From Collinsella sp. (GTDB lineage Bacteria > Actinomycetota > Coriobacteriia > Coriobacteriales > Coriobacteriaceae): DNA of 64,000 bases. Shown here piece by piece: positions 26,455-34,599 of the stretch (position 1 is the stretch's first letter; every line of letters starts with the position of its first letter). Location: positions 58,713-122,712 of the forward strand of contig JAUMMZ010000026.1 of the NCBI GenBank assembly GCA_031296755.1, given 5' to 3'. The position numbers and the translations under genes are program-made. Under the pieces are notes generated by a model. That model made no database searches. It was not told the DNA's origin and was given only the letters and a program-made list of their open reading frames with translations.

Positions 26455-27381
26455 ATGTCCGACCAGATGTCACGCCGCGGCTTCATGGGCGCCGCAGCAA
26501 CCGGAGCCTTCGCGCTCGCCGGAGTCGCGCTCGCGGGCTGCTCCAACACCTCCGCGAGTTCCGAGAAATCGAGTGAAAAGAAGAAGGCCGTGAAGCCGGT
26601 CATCCTCGTCACGAGCTTCGGCACGAGCTACAACGACTCGCGCCACATCACCATCGGCGCCATCGAAGACGCTATCCGCGAGAAGTACTGGCAGGACTAC
26701 GACATCCGCCGCGCCTTCACCGCGCAGATCATCATCGACAAGCTGAAGAAGCGCGACGGCATCACGATCGACAACATGACCGAAGCGCTCGACCGCTGCG
26801 TGGAAGACGGCGTGAAGGAAATCGTCGTGCAGCCGACGCATCTCATGGGTGGCCTGGAATACACCGACGTGAAAGACGAGCTCGACAAGTACGCCGACAA
26901 GTTCGACAAAATCTCGCTCGGCGACCCGCTGCTCACCTCCGACGACGACTACAAGAAGGTGGCCGCAGCCATTAAGGAGAACATGGCGTCCTTCGACGAC
27001 GGCAAGACGGCGCTGTGCCTCATGGGCCACGGCACCGAAGCCGATTCCAACGCCGACTATGCCAAGATGCAGGAAGTGTTTAAGAACGAGGGCTTTACGC
27101 AGTTCTTCATCGGCACCGTCGAGGCTGAACCGACCTGCGAGGATGTTATCGCCGCCGCGAGCGCCGCAGGCTACAAGAAGGCCGTGCTAGCGCCGTTCAT
27201 GGTGGTCGCGGGCGACCACGCGAACAACGACATGGCAGACGAGACCGACCCCGACAGCTGGGCTGCGAAGTTCGTGGCCGCCGGCTTCGAAGTGACGTGC
27301 CTGCTCCAGGGTCTGGGACAGAACGTCGCGGTCGACGACATCTACGTCTCGCACGTGGACGACGCCATCGCCAAGCTGTAA
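26455..27381 (+). CDS. cbiK: Exported sirohydrochlorin cobaltochelatase (CbiK)
   Basis: CbiK inserts cobalt into sirohydrochlorin in the anaerobic route. 308 residues. The first 29 form an export signal with twin arginines (SRRGFMG at 6-12) and a lipobox ending LAGC (Cys 29), so the protein should be a surface lipoprotein. The mature part has ILVTSFGTSYNDSR, VQPTHLMGGLEY, the histidine motif LMGHGTEADSN, and VVAGDHANNDMADE, all CbiK hallmarks. Periplasmic CbiK forms are known in Desulfovibrio. Chelation outside the cell does not fit a cytoplasmic corrin pathway, so it may act on imported or exported tetrapyrroles. The ATG at 26455 follows GGAAAGGA. Confidence 0.9.
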   Translation: MSDQMSRRGFMGAAATGAFALAGVALAGCSNTSASSEKSSEKKKAVKPVILVTSFGTSYNDSRHITIGAIEDAIREKYWQDYDIRRAFTAQIIIDKLKKRDGITIDNMTEALDRCVEDGVKEIVVQPTHLMGGLEYTDVKDELDKYADKFDKISLGDPLLTSDDDYKKVAAAIKENMASFDDGKTALCLMGHGTEADSNADYAKMQEVFKNEGFTQFFIGTVEAEPTCEDVIAAASAAGYKKAVLAPFMVVAGDHANNDMADETDPDSWAAKFVAAGFEVTCLLQGLGQNVAVDDIYVSHVDDAIAKL

Positions 27382-27390
27382 ACTCGCCGC

Positions 27391-27462
27391 GCACGGGGGC
27401 GCCGGTCGCGTCCCCGTGCAACGGGCATGCGCCTTCCCCGACTGACGGCGCATGCCCGTTGC
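27391..27462 (+). repeat. Two consecutive hairpins between cbiK and the lipoprotein gene
   Basis: The first hairpin is 27391-27419 (GCACGGGG / CCCCGTGC). The second, 27418-27462, has a perfect 16-bp stem (GCAACGGGCATGCGCC with its complement) and a 13-nt loop. Neither is followed by a T tract. They may trim or stabilise the cbiK mRNA or lower expression of the downstream importer. Confidence 0.75.
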
Positions 27463-27526
27463 ATTCGCATCCCGCCCGCCCACCGCACGGCGCGGGCGGT
27501 CGAAGCGATTGAAAGGAACCCCCTCC

Positions 27527-28060
27527 ATGTTGAAGAAAACCCTCGCCTTCGCCCTGTCAGCGGCGCTTTTCGCGTTCTCGCTCGCCGGCTGCGGCGGAAA
27601 TTCAATCGACAGCGCAAAGGCAAGCGATGCCGATTCCCAGGAAAAGACCGAACAGGCGGCCGATGCGCCCGAGGGCGCAAGCGCTGCCCCCATCACCGCC
27701 GACAAGGTGGCCGACGGCACCTATCCGATCAGCGTAGATTCCAGCTCGAACATGTTCAGGATTGTGGACGCCCAGCTCATCGTGGAAAACGGCTCCATGC
27801 ACTGCGTGATGACGCTTTCCGGCACGGGCTACGGCAAGCTCTTCATGGGCACGGGCGACGAGGCTGCCGCCGCGAGCGAGGCCGACTTCATCCCCTATGT
27901 GGAAAACGCGGAAGGCAAGTACACCTACGACGTGCCCGTTGAAGCGCTCGACGAGGACACCGCCTGCGCCGCGTGGAGTATTAGAAAAGAGCAGTGGTAC
28001 GACCGCACGCTCGTGTTCGAATCCGCCGGCGTCGATCTGCGCGCCGACGCACTGAAGTAA
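27527..28060 (+). CDS. Small lipoprotein of the corrinoid uptake locus, unknown function
   Basis: 177 residues with a signal peptide and lipobox SLAGC (Cys 22), then a Ser/Asp/Glu-rich linker and one beta-rich domain (about 58-170). The domain pattern (DGTYPISV, LIVENGSMHCVMTLSGTGY, YDVPVEALDED, WYDRTLVF) runs parallel to the N-terminal domain of the next protein. Both are therefore probably homologous, NEAT- or Ig-like surface domains. The start has GAAAGGAA upstream. A role in binding a tetrapyrrole at the cell surface is inferred only from position under the B12 riboswitch. Confidence 0.75.
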   Translation: MLKKTLAFALSAALFAFSLAGCGGNSIDSAKASDADSQEKTEQAADAPEGASAAPITADKVADGTYPISVDSSSNMFRIVDAQLIVENGSMHCVMTLSGTGYGKLFMGTGDEAAAASEADFIPYVENAEGKYTYDVPVEALDEDTACAAWSIRKEQWYDRTLVFESAGVDLRADALK

Positions 28061-28064
28061 CGCC

Positions 28065-29636
28065 ATGCGGTCGATTCTTCCCAAGGGGGAAAGCAGGAAG
28101 CGTCGCAGCATCGCGGTGCGCGCGATCGCCTGCGTTCTCGTCGCCCTGCTCGCGCTTCCCTTCGCGGGGTGCAGTGCGAGCCCGAACGCGACCGGTGGCA
28201 CGGCAGGCTCTCAGGAATACACTGCGAGCGTCTCGCTCTCCGGCGGGTCAGGGCGCGCAAGCATCGCCTCACCCACCACAATTGTGAAGGATGGCGACAC
28301 CTACACCGCGACCATCACCTGGTCGAGTTCGAACTACGACAAAATGACCGTCAACGGCGTGGACTACGCGCCCGTAAACGACGGCGGCAACTCCACGTTC
28401 GAGATACCCGTCACGCTCGACGAGGACATCGCCGTGTCGGCCGAGACCGTCGCCATGTCGACGCCGCACACCATCGACTACACGCTCTACTTCGACTCAT
28501 CCACCATGAAGGAGAAATCGGGCGACGAAGCAAGCGGCGGCTCCCCTGCGAGAACGGCTTCAAGCGCCGCGGCCGACTTCCACAACGCCGATTTGGGCTG
28601 CGGCTGGAAGCCGACGGGGACGCTTCAGCTTGAATACGCCGAGCACTTCACTGTCGACGAGTACGAAGGCGGCCTGCGGCTTATCTGCATTTCGAACGGG
28701 GAGCGCTTCCTCGTGGTGCCGCAAGATGCGAAGGTACCTTATGGGTTGAGCTCCGACATCGCGGTCATAAGGCGCCCCGCCGACAAGGTGTACCTCGTGT
28801 CGTCGGCGACGATGTGCCTGGTCGACGCGCTCGATGCGAACGACAATATCCTCATGTCGGGCACGAAGGCCGACGATTGCTCGGTCGCGGGCTTCAAAAG
28901 CGCACTCGAAAGTGGGGCGATCGCCTACGGCGGCAAGTACAGCGCGCCCGACTACGAGCGAATATCGGCCTCGGGCTGCACGCTCGCCATCGAGAACACC
29001 ATGATCAACCACACACCCGATGTGAAGGAAAAGCTGCAGAAACTCGGGCTCGTCGTGCTCACCGAACAGTCGTCGAGCGAGCCCGAAGCACTCGGGCGCG
29101 TCGAGTGGATTAAGCTTTTCGGCGTCCTGTTCGACAAGGAAGACGAGGCCGCGCACCTGTTCAACGAGCAGAAGGCCCGCGTCGAGCAAACGTCGGGGCT
29201 CGCGTCGTCAGGTAAAACCGTGGCGTATTTCTACATTAACTCGAACGGGGCCGCCGTCACGCGGCGGGCGGGCGACTACGTGGCGCAGATGATCAAGCTT
29301 GCAGGCGGCAACTACGCGCTCGATGACGCGCAGACGGCGTCGACGTCAGGTTCGTCAGTAACGCTCGAAATGGAGCGCTTCTACGCGACGGCGAAGGATG
29401 CCGACATTATCGTCTACAACGGCACCATCGACGAATCGGTTGCCACCTTGAACGACTTCGTAGGCAAAAACGCGCTATTGTCGCAGTTCAAAGCCGTGAA
29501 GAACGGCAACGTCTGGGTCACAAGCGCCGACATGTACCAGCAGATGACTTCCACCGCCGACATTATCGACGAGCTGCACGGGGCGTTCACCGGCGATGAC
29601 GCGAGCAACTTCCATTATCTGAGGAAGCTCGGCTAG
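28065..29636 (+). CDS. ABC transporter substrate-binding lipoprotein, BtuF-like, with extra N-terminal domain
   Basis: 523 residues: a signal peptide with lipobox LPFAGC (Cys 36), a beta-rich domain at about 50-145 like the one in the preceding lipoprotein, a short linker, and then a periplasmic-binding-protein fold (about 190-520). The latter has SDIAVIRRPADKVYLVSS, SGCTLAIENTMINHTPDVKEKL and GNVWVTSADMYQQM, consistent with the Fe3+/B12-type binding family. With the permease and ATPase it should import a corrinoid, heme or siderophore; the riboswitch favours a corrinoid. The start is four bases after the previous stop, with a weak ribosome-binding site, so coupling is likely. Confidence 0.85.
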   Translation: MRSILPKGESRKRRSIAVRAIACVLVALLALPFAGCSASPNATGGTAGSQEYTASVSLSGGSGRASIASPTTIVKDGDTYTATITWSSSNYDKMTVNGVDYAPVNDGGNSTFEIPVTLDEDIAVSAETVAMSTPHTIDYTLYFDSSTMKEKSGDEASGGSPARTASSAAADFHNADLGCGWKPTGTLQLEYAEHFTVDEYEGGLRLICISNGERFLVVPQDAKVPYGLSSDIAVIRRPADKVYLVSSATMCLVDALDANDNILMSGTKADDCSVAGFKSALESGAIAYGGKYSAPDYERISASGCTLAIENTMINHTPDVKEKLQKLGLVVLTEQSSSEPEALGRVEWIKLFGVLFDKEDEAAHLFNEQKARVEQTSGLASSGKTVAYFYINSNGAAVTRRAGDYVAQMIKLAGGNYALDDAQTASTSGSSVTLEMERFYATAKDADIIVYNGTIDESVATLNDFVGKNALLSQFKAVKNGNVWVTSADMYQQMTSTADIIDELHGAFTGDDASNFHYLRKLG

Positions 29637-29640
29637 CACC

Positions 29641-30681
29641 ATGAGAAGCCGACTTTCCATGGCATACGACGAATCGGGGCGCGCCGCGCGGTGTCGCGTC
29701 GTGACGGCGCTGCTCGCTGTTGCCCTCATCGTGCTCGTCGGGGCCAACCTGTGCATCGGGAGCGTGCTCGTGCCCGCAGACCACATCCCCGGCATCCTTT
29801 CGGGCGGCGCGGCCAATTCCATGGAAAGCCAGGTCATCTGGGAGATTCGCCTGCCGCGCGTGCTTTCAGCCGTGCTTCTCGGCGGGGCACTTTCGCTCTC
29901 CGGGTTCCTGCTGCAGACGTTTTTCAACAACCCCATCGCCGACCCGTTCATCTTGGGCGTCTCCTCAGGCGCAAAGTTCGTCGTCGCGCTTACGATGATC
30001 GTACTTCTGGGCGCGAACCAGACCATGTCCTCGCCGGCCATGGTGGCCGCAGCGTTTCTGGGCTCGCTTATCACCATCGGCTTCGTACTCCTCATCGCAC
30101 GGCGCATAAGTTCCATGGCCATGCTCATCGTAGCGGGCGTCATGGTGGGATACATCTGCTCGGCGGGGACGAACTTCCTCATCGCCTTCGCCGACGACCA
30201 GTCCATCGTGAACCTGCACAACTGGTCTTTGGGCAGCTTCTCGGGTTCGAGCTGGGACGACATCGCGGTCATCGCGGTCGTGGTGATCACCGTGAGCGCA
30301 TGCGTATTCGCGATATCGAAGCCCCTTTCCGCCTTCCAGCTGGGAGAAGCCTACGCGAAAAGCGTCGGCGTGAACGTCGCACGCTTCCGCGTGGTGCTCG
30401 TCCTTCTAGCGAGCATGCTCTCCGCCTGCGTGACCGCGTTCGCTGGTCCGGTGTCGTTCGTAGGCATCGCGGTTCCGCATCTCGTTAAGTCGGCGCTAAA
30501 GTCGTCGAAGCCCATCCGCGTGATTCCTGCGTGCTTCTTGGGAGGCGCCATCTTCTGCGCGGGCTGCGATTTGATCGCGCGCACGCTGTTCTCCCCCGTC
30601 GAGCTTTCCATCAGCGCCGTCACCGCCATCTTCGGCGCGCCGGTGGTTATCGCACTCATGTTGAAGAAGCGGGTGAGGTAG
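29641..30681 (+). CDS. FecCD/BtuC-type ABC transporter permease
   Basis: Membrane channel of the importer. 346 residues with about ten hydrophobic helices. RLPRVLSAVLLGGALSLSGF (about 72-91) and NPIADPFILGVSSGA (about 98-112) are conserved in this family, and GPVSFVGIAVPHLVK near the C-terminus is the loop that contacts the ATPase. Start four bases after the substrate-binding protein; the ATPase begins at the very next base after its stop. Confidence 0.94.
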   Translation: MRSRLSMAYDESGRAARCRVVTALLAVALIVLVGANLCIGSVLVPADHIPGILSGGAANSMESQVIWEIRLPRVLSAVLLGGALSLSGFLLQTFFNNPIADPFILGVSSGAKFVVALTMIVLLGANQTMSSPAMVAAAFLGSLITIGFVLLIARRISSMAMLIVAGVMVGYICSAGTNFLIAFADDQSIVNLHNWSLGSFSGSSWDDIAVIAVVVITVSACVFAISKPLSAFQLGEAYAKSVGVNVARFRVVLVLLASMLSACVTAFAGPVSFVGIAVPHLVKSALKSSKPIRVIPACFLGGAIFCAGCDLIARTLFSPVELSISAVTAIFGAPVVIALMLKKRVR

Positions 30682-31989
30682 ATGGGGAAATTCGTGCCGC
30701 AGCCCAAAACGCTCGGAGGGGACATTCCATGCTTAGACAGTCCAAAGCTCGCACGAAAGCGCCAGAAGGCACTTTCGGCTCGTGCGGAACTGCGCGCGGA
30801 ACGCCTCCTCCGAGCGGAGTCGAACCTCGAAACCCCGGTCGAAACGCAGGCTGACGGAGCGCCGCTTTTCCGCATAAGCGACCTGACGGCGGGCTACGAC
30901 AAGAAGGTCGTAGTCGAAGGCGTCGATCTGGAGGTTCGCGCGGGCGACGTCGTGGCGCTCATCGGGCCGAACGGCTCGGGCAAGTCGACCATCTTGAAAA
31001 CCATCACACGCCATCTTGCACCGCTTGCCGGCGCGGTCGAGCTCGACGGGCGGGAGATTTCCCGATGGAAGACGGCGGAGTTCGCAAGGAACCTTGCCGT
31101 TATGCTGACGGATCGCCCCCGGACCGAGCTCCTCACCTGCCGCGATATCGTAGAGGCGGGAAGGCATCCCTACACCGGGCGAATGGGCACACTCTCGCCC
31201 GACGACCATAGTCGGGTCGATGAGGCCATGAAAACCGCACATGTGGAAGAGCTCGCCGAACGCGACTTCATGCAGATAAGCGATGGGCAACGCCAGCGCG
31301 TCATGCTCGCACGCGCCATCGCGCAGGATCCGCGTGTGCTCGTGCTCGACGAGCCCACGTCGTATCTCGATATCCGCTACCAGATCGACCTGCTGCGAAT
31401 ACTTCGCCACCTTGCGAAATCGCGGAATGTGGCTGTCATCATGTCCATCCACGAACTCGAGCTCGCGCAGAAAAGCGCCGACAAGGTGATTTGCGTGAAG
31501 GACGGCCGGGTCTTTCGCGCCGGCGCACCCGAGGACATATTCACGCGCGAGACAATTGGCGAGCTCTACGGCCTTCAGCATGGCACCTTCAACGAGCGCT
31601 TCGGCAGCGTGGAAATTGGGCGCCCACACGGTGATGCGCACACGTTCGTCATCGCCGGCGCAGGTACGGGGTCGGCTGTGTTTCGCCAGCTCATCCGGCA
31701 GGGCAAGGCGTTCTACGCGGGCGTTCTGCACGAAGGGGACATCGACTGCGAGCTCGCGCGCGACCTGGCGACGGAATGCGTGGCCGAGCGCGCCTTCGAG
31801 CCGATCGGGGATAAAACCATAGCCCGCGCCAAAGAGCTCCTCGTCCACTGTGCGCGCCTTATTGTGTGCCCCGCCGCCTTCGGCACCATAAACGCCCGCA
31901 ACGCAGAGCTCGTCGAGTTCGCACGCTCGCATGGTATCGAGGTCGTGCGAGCGTGCGAAGGCGCATCGGAGGATTCCCAATTAGAGTGA
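30682..31989 (+). CDS. BtuD-like ABC ATPase with N- and C-terminal extensions
   Basis: 435 residues, far longer than the usual 250-270. About 55 basic residues precede the ATPase core: Walker A GPNGSGKST near 95, DGQRQRVMLARAIAQDP signature (lacking the first S-G of LSGGQ), Walker B VLVLDEPTSYLD, and the H-loop in MSIHELEL. Residues about 315-430 form an extra domain (FVIAGAGTGSAVFRQLIRQG, FYAGVLHEGDIDCELARDLA, HCARLIVCPAAFGTINARNAEL) of a type I recall from other putative cobalamin ATPases. It may sense a ligand or nucleotide. Last gene before the IS3-type remnant. Confidence 0.9.
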   Translation: MGKFVPQPKTLGGDIPCLDSPKLARKRQKALSARAELRAERLLRAESNLETPVETQADGAPLFRISDLTAGYDKKVVVEGVDLEVRAGDVVALIGPNGSGKSTILKTITRHLAPLAGAVELDGREISRWKTAEFARNLAVMLTDRPRTELLTCRDIVEAGRHPYTGRMGTLSPDDHSRVDEAMKTAHVEELAERDFMQISDGQRQRVMLARAIAQDPRVLVLDEPTSYLDIRYQIDLLRILRHLAKSRNVAVIMSIHELELAQKSADKVICVKDGRVFRAGAPEDIFTRETIGELYGLQHGTFNERFGSVEIGRPHGDAHTFVIAGAGTGSAVFRQLIRQGKAFYAGVLHEGDIDCELARDLATECVAERAFEPIGDKTIARAKELLVHCARLIVCPAAFGTINARNAELVEFARSHGIEVVRACEGASEDSQLE

Positions 31990-32015
31990 GAAGGATAAAC
32001 TGGACTTTATTTTAA

Positions 32016-32108
32016 GGATCCTCAGGCTACAGCTCCTACGCCGGCGAGGTCTACAAGGCGCCGGAGAACCTCGTGAACAAGAATTTCCACGCCGACGAGC
32101 CCAACTAG
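32016..32108 (+). pseudogene. IS3/IS150-type OrfB transposase fragment
   Basis: The frame reads SGYSSYAGEVYKAPENLVNK then NFHADEPN and a stop. This matches the short segment before the catalytic core of IS150-group transposases (YSSYKGEVG..APN...RDFHA..PNQKW). No start and no DDE domain remain; a stop precedes it at 32013. It lies between the importer operon and the TetR gene and marks the right edge of the cobalamin island. Confidence 0.75.
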
Positions 32109-32110
32109 GC

Positions 32111-32722
32111 CTAGTCCAAGCGAGATTCCAGACTCGACAGGCCGTTGAGAGTCAGATCGTTGGCGACCTCAGAGACGCGCTCGATAGGAACCGATCCGTC
32201 AGACAGTGCCCACGTGCGATAGATGCCGATGATACCCGACAGCAAAAACGCCAGATAATAGTCGAACATCTCGTCCTTGAGACCTTGGGGCAGCAGATCG
32301 CGCTCGGCAATCTCATGTTCGAGCGGCGCACGAAGACGAGCCATGAAATCATCGAGCGGAATATTCTCGATCAGCTGACGATTGAGCACTAAGTTGTTGC
32401 ACAGTGCCTCGTTAACGGTTTTAAAGAAGGTCGCCGCCGCGCCAAGAGCGCGCTCGTTGGTGTCACCGTCCATAGAAGCAAGCGTTTTCTCGACCGAGTC
32501 GACAATCATCTCCACCACATCGACGGCAATGGCATCGAGCAGGCCGTCAACCGTACCAAAGTGTACGTAAAAGGTCTTGCGGTCGACATTGGCCTCGCGC
32601 GCGATGGCACTCACCGTAATGTCTGCCAGCGGCTTTTCCATGAGCAGGCGCTCGAAAGCAGAAAGGATGGCATTGCGGCTGCGAACGATGCGGCGGTCAA
32701 GACGCGGTTTGCTGGTTGCCAT
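32111..32722 (-). CDS. TetR family transcriptional regulator
   Basis: 203 residues. The N-terminal helix-turn-helix (about 9-58) includes ILSAFERLLMEKPLADITVS, AIAREANVDRKTFYVHFGT, typical of TetR; the C-terminal ligand domain is unassigned. The ATG at 32722 has GAAGGGA upstream, and an in-frame ATG further up is less likely. A possible operator lies at 32766-32789. Its neighbour upstream, transcribed the same way, is the YbhN-like membrane protein; the regulated genes are unknown. Confidence 0.9.
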   Translation of the reverse strand: MATSKPRLDRRIVRSRNAILSAFERLLMEKPLADITVSAIAREANVDRKTFYVHFGTVDGLLDAIAVDVVEMIVDSVEKTLASMDGDTNERALGAAATFFKTVNEALCNNLVLNRQLIENIPLDDFMARLRAPLEHEIAERDLLPQGLKDEMFDYYLAFLLSGIIGIYRTWALSDGSVPIERVSEVANDLTLNGLSSLESRLD

Positions 32723-32765
32723 GGGCGTGTCCCTTCGATATGCGAGCATTCATCAACAGATGAGA

Positions 32766-32789
32766 GATAATCTACGTAAGAGGATTATC
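32766..32789. promoter_or_regulatory. Possible TetR operator
   Basis: GATAATC (32766-32772) and GATTATC (32783-32789) form a dyad with a 10-base spacer, 44 bases upstream of the TetR start codon. TetR proteins often repress their own gene through such sites. There is no second copy to confirm it. Confidence 0.35.
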
Positions 32790-32838
32790 CCCCATACGGC
32801 ACAAATATGCCCCGCGTCATGAAGAACGCACGACTGCC

Positions 32839-34146
32839 CTACTGCGACTTAGGATGCTTCTTCTTATTAAGTGCCGACGGAGATACGCGAATACCATCGC
32901 CTGTCTGGCGCACATAGGCTTTATGAGCCGGCTTAGCGGTCCCAGAAGCCTTCTGAGCGTGCTTCCTGGGATCAACGGTAACAGCATTCGTGGGGTGCGG
33001 CTTAGTGGGCGCAGAGGGCGTCTGAGGCGTGCGGCCGAGCTTGCGCATCACACGATCCCAGCGCGCATGGATGCTCTCGTTGTGGGCGCTCTTAAGTCCC
33101 AGCAGAGGCGCAGCCAAAATGGTAGGGGCAATAAACGTAATGAGACGCCACAGCAGATAGCCGGCGGTCGAGGCCGAACCGAAGAAATGACCCAAGAACA
33201 ATGCAAAGCCGCCCTCAGCGCCACCAGTTCCACCGGGCAAGGGAACCGCAGAGCTTAACAGCTGGACAAAGGCGCTCGCGGCCATGACCGAGAAAAAGTC
33301 GACCTCGTGGTGGCCAAAGGCAAGCATCAGGAAATACGGAACCAGATAGAAAAACGCGAGCTGCAGCATGGTGATAAACACGGTGAGCAGCATGGAAGAA
33401 AAATGTCCGGCCGAAAGCTTGAACTTCTCGGAGAAGGAGTAGATTTCGCCATCGACAAACGTGCGCCAACTCTCGATCTTAGTGGCCGAGACACCAATGC
33501 GCTCGAGCCAATTGATGATGCAATGGGCGACGCGCGTGACGGTCTTAGGCATGAGAGCGACGGCGAAGATGCCAAGCAAGATGCAGCAGTGTCCACCAAA
33601 GCTAAAGACGCACAGCAGCGTCATGTCGCCATAGCGCTCGGCAAAAAACGGCATGCGAGCAAGCAGTAGGATAGCGCCCCAGGCAACGAGGCCAAACTGA
33701 TACACGATAAAGCGCGTGAACTGCGTGGCTCCGGCCTCGCCGACATTTTGGCCCGCTTTGGTCAGGCGGTAGATCTGAGCAGGAGTCGAGCCCATCATCA
33801 TAGGGGTGAGGTTGCCAAAGAAGATGCCACTCGCCTCGACCGAGATCAGGTCGCGAATGCCGACGGGTGAATTGGGGTCGAGCCAGACAGCGATCGCATA
33901 GGCCACAATGCCAAAGAACAGATACATGAACATGCAGAGACACGCGACAACGAGCCATGACGCCTGGACGCTCGACATAGCGGCCCAGAACTGCCCCATC
34001 TGCCCGGTTACCACCAGATAGACGATATAACCCACCAGCACGACGCCGATAAAGATGGCGCCGCGGCGTGCGCTCTTATTGTCATCTCCGCCCGAGGTCT
34101 CAACCTCGACCTGGGGCTTAGACGTATGCTGAGAGGACTCCGTCAT
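32839..34146 (-). CDS. YbhN / lysylphosphatidylglycerol-synthase-like membrane protein
   Basis: 435 residues with eight or so hydrophobic segments between about 30 and 345. Motifs such as SGIFFGNLTPMMMGSTPAQI and SSAVPLPGGTGGAEGGFALF are those of the UPF0104/LPG_synthase_TM family (AglD/YbhN-like). The C-terminal 90 residues are basic and cytoplasmic (RTPQTPSAPTKPHP). No catalytic LPG-synthase domain is attached, so this is not MprF itself; it may be a lipid or glycolipid flippase. Start at 34146 with AAGGAG upstream. Confidence 0.85.
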   Translation of the reverse strand: MTESSQHTSKPQVEVETSGGDDNKSARRGAIFIGVVLVGYIVYLVVTGQMGQFWAAMSSVQASWLVVACLCMFMYLFFGIVAYAIAVWLDPNSPVGIRDLISVEASGIFFGNLTPMMMGSTPAQIYRLTKAGQNVGEAGATQFTRFIVYQFGLVAWGAILLLARMPFFAERYGDMTLLCVFSFGGHCCILLGIFAVALMPKTVTRVAHCIINWLERIGVSATKIESWRTFVDGEIYSFSEKFKLSAGHFSSMLLTVFITMLQLAFFYLVPYFLMLAFGHHEVDFFSVMAASAFVQLLSSAVPLPGGTGGAEGGFALFLGHFFGSASTAGYLLWRLITFIAPTILAAPLLGLKSAHNESIHARWDRVMRKLGRTPQTPSAPTKPHPTNAVTVDPRKHAQKASGTAKPAHKAYVRQTGDGIRVSPSALNKKKHPKSQ

Positions 34147-34252
34147 AAGACTCCTTCTAACAGTCAAAATATCTTGGATATTGTACCCGCAAGGACCATA
34201 GACAGAACGCAAAGCTCTGGTTCAAACGGGAATTGCAGACGCTTGTTTGAAA

Positions 34253-34285
34253 ATAAAAAACCCGGCCTTCCATGGGAAGGCCGGG
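34253..34285 (-). terminator. Terminator after the tRNA-Glu pair
   Basis: An 11-bp perfect stem (CCCGGCCTTCC / GGAAGGCCGGG) with a 3-nt loop, followed on the minus strand by a run of T residues (A residues at 34253-34260 on the plus strand). It ends the tRNA transcript 12 bases after the second tRNA. Confidence 0.92.
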
Positions 34286-34296
34286 TATCAGATGCG

Positions 34297-34373
34297 TGGT
34301 AGCCCGTACCAGATTCGAACTGGTGATCTCCGCCTTGAGAGGGCGGCGTCCTAAACCGCTAGACGAACGGGCC
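34297..34373 (-). tRNA. tRNA-Glu (anticodon CTC), copy 2
   Basis: Cloverleaf on the minus strand: acceptor GGCCCGT paired with ACGGGCT (G1-U72 wobble), D-loop TAGCGGTTTAGGA, anticodon stem CCGCC/GGCGG with loop CTCTCAA (anticodon CTC), T-loop GTTCGAATC, and an encoded CCA end at 34297-34299. Identical to the copy at 34396-34472. Confidence 0.97.
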
Positions 34374-34395
34374 ATAAGACTCAGCAGAAAAGAAG

Positions 34396-34472
34396 TGGTA
34401 GCCCGTACCAGATTCGAACTGGTGATCTCCGCCTTGAGAGGGCGGCGTCCTAAACCGCTAGACGAACGGGCC
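34396..34472 (-). tRNA. tRNA-Glu (anticodon CTC), copy 1
   Basis: The same 77 bases as 34297-34373, including the encoded CCA. It lies 22 bases upstream in the direction of transcription, and one shared terminator follows the pair. The duplication looks recent or is kept identical by conversion. Confidence 0.97.
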
Positions 34473-34599
34473 AAATGACATCTGCACTGCCGTGCTGCGA
34501 GGAAATATATTACGGGACAAAAAACATCAGCGCAAGAAGAAATTCCAAATTGCCGAAAAATTGTCGGCAGGTTATGGAACACGCAGGTAAACTAGGTAG

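Noticed and set aside
32839..34146. MprF lysylphosphatidylglycerol synthase
   Set aside because: Only the flippase-like membrane part is present; there is no C-terminal aminoacyl-transferase domain.
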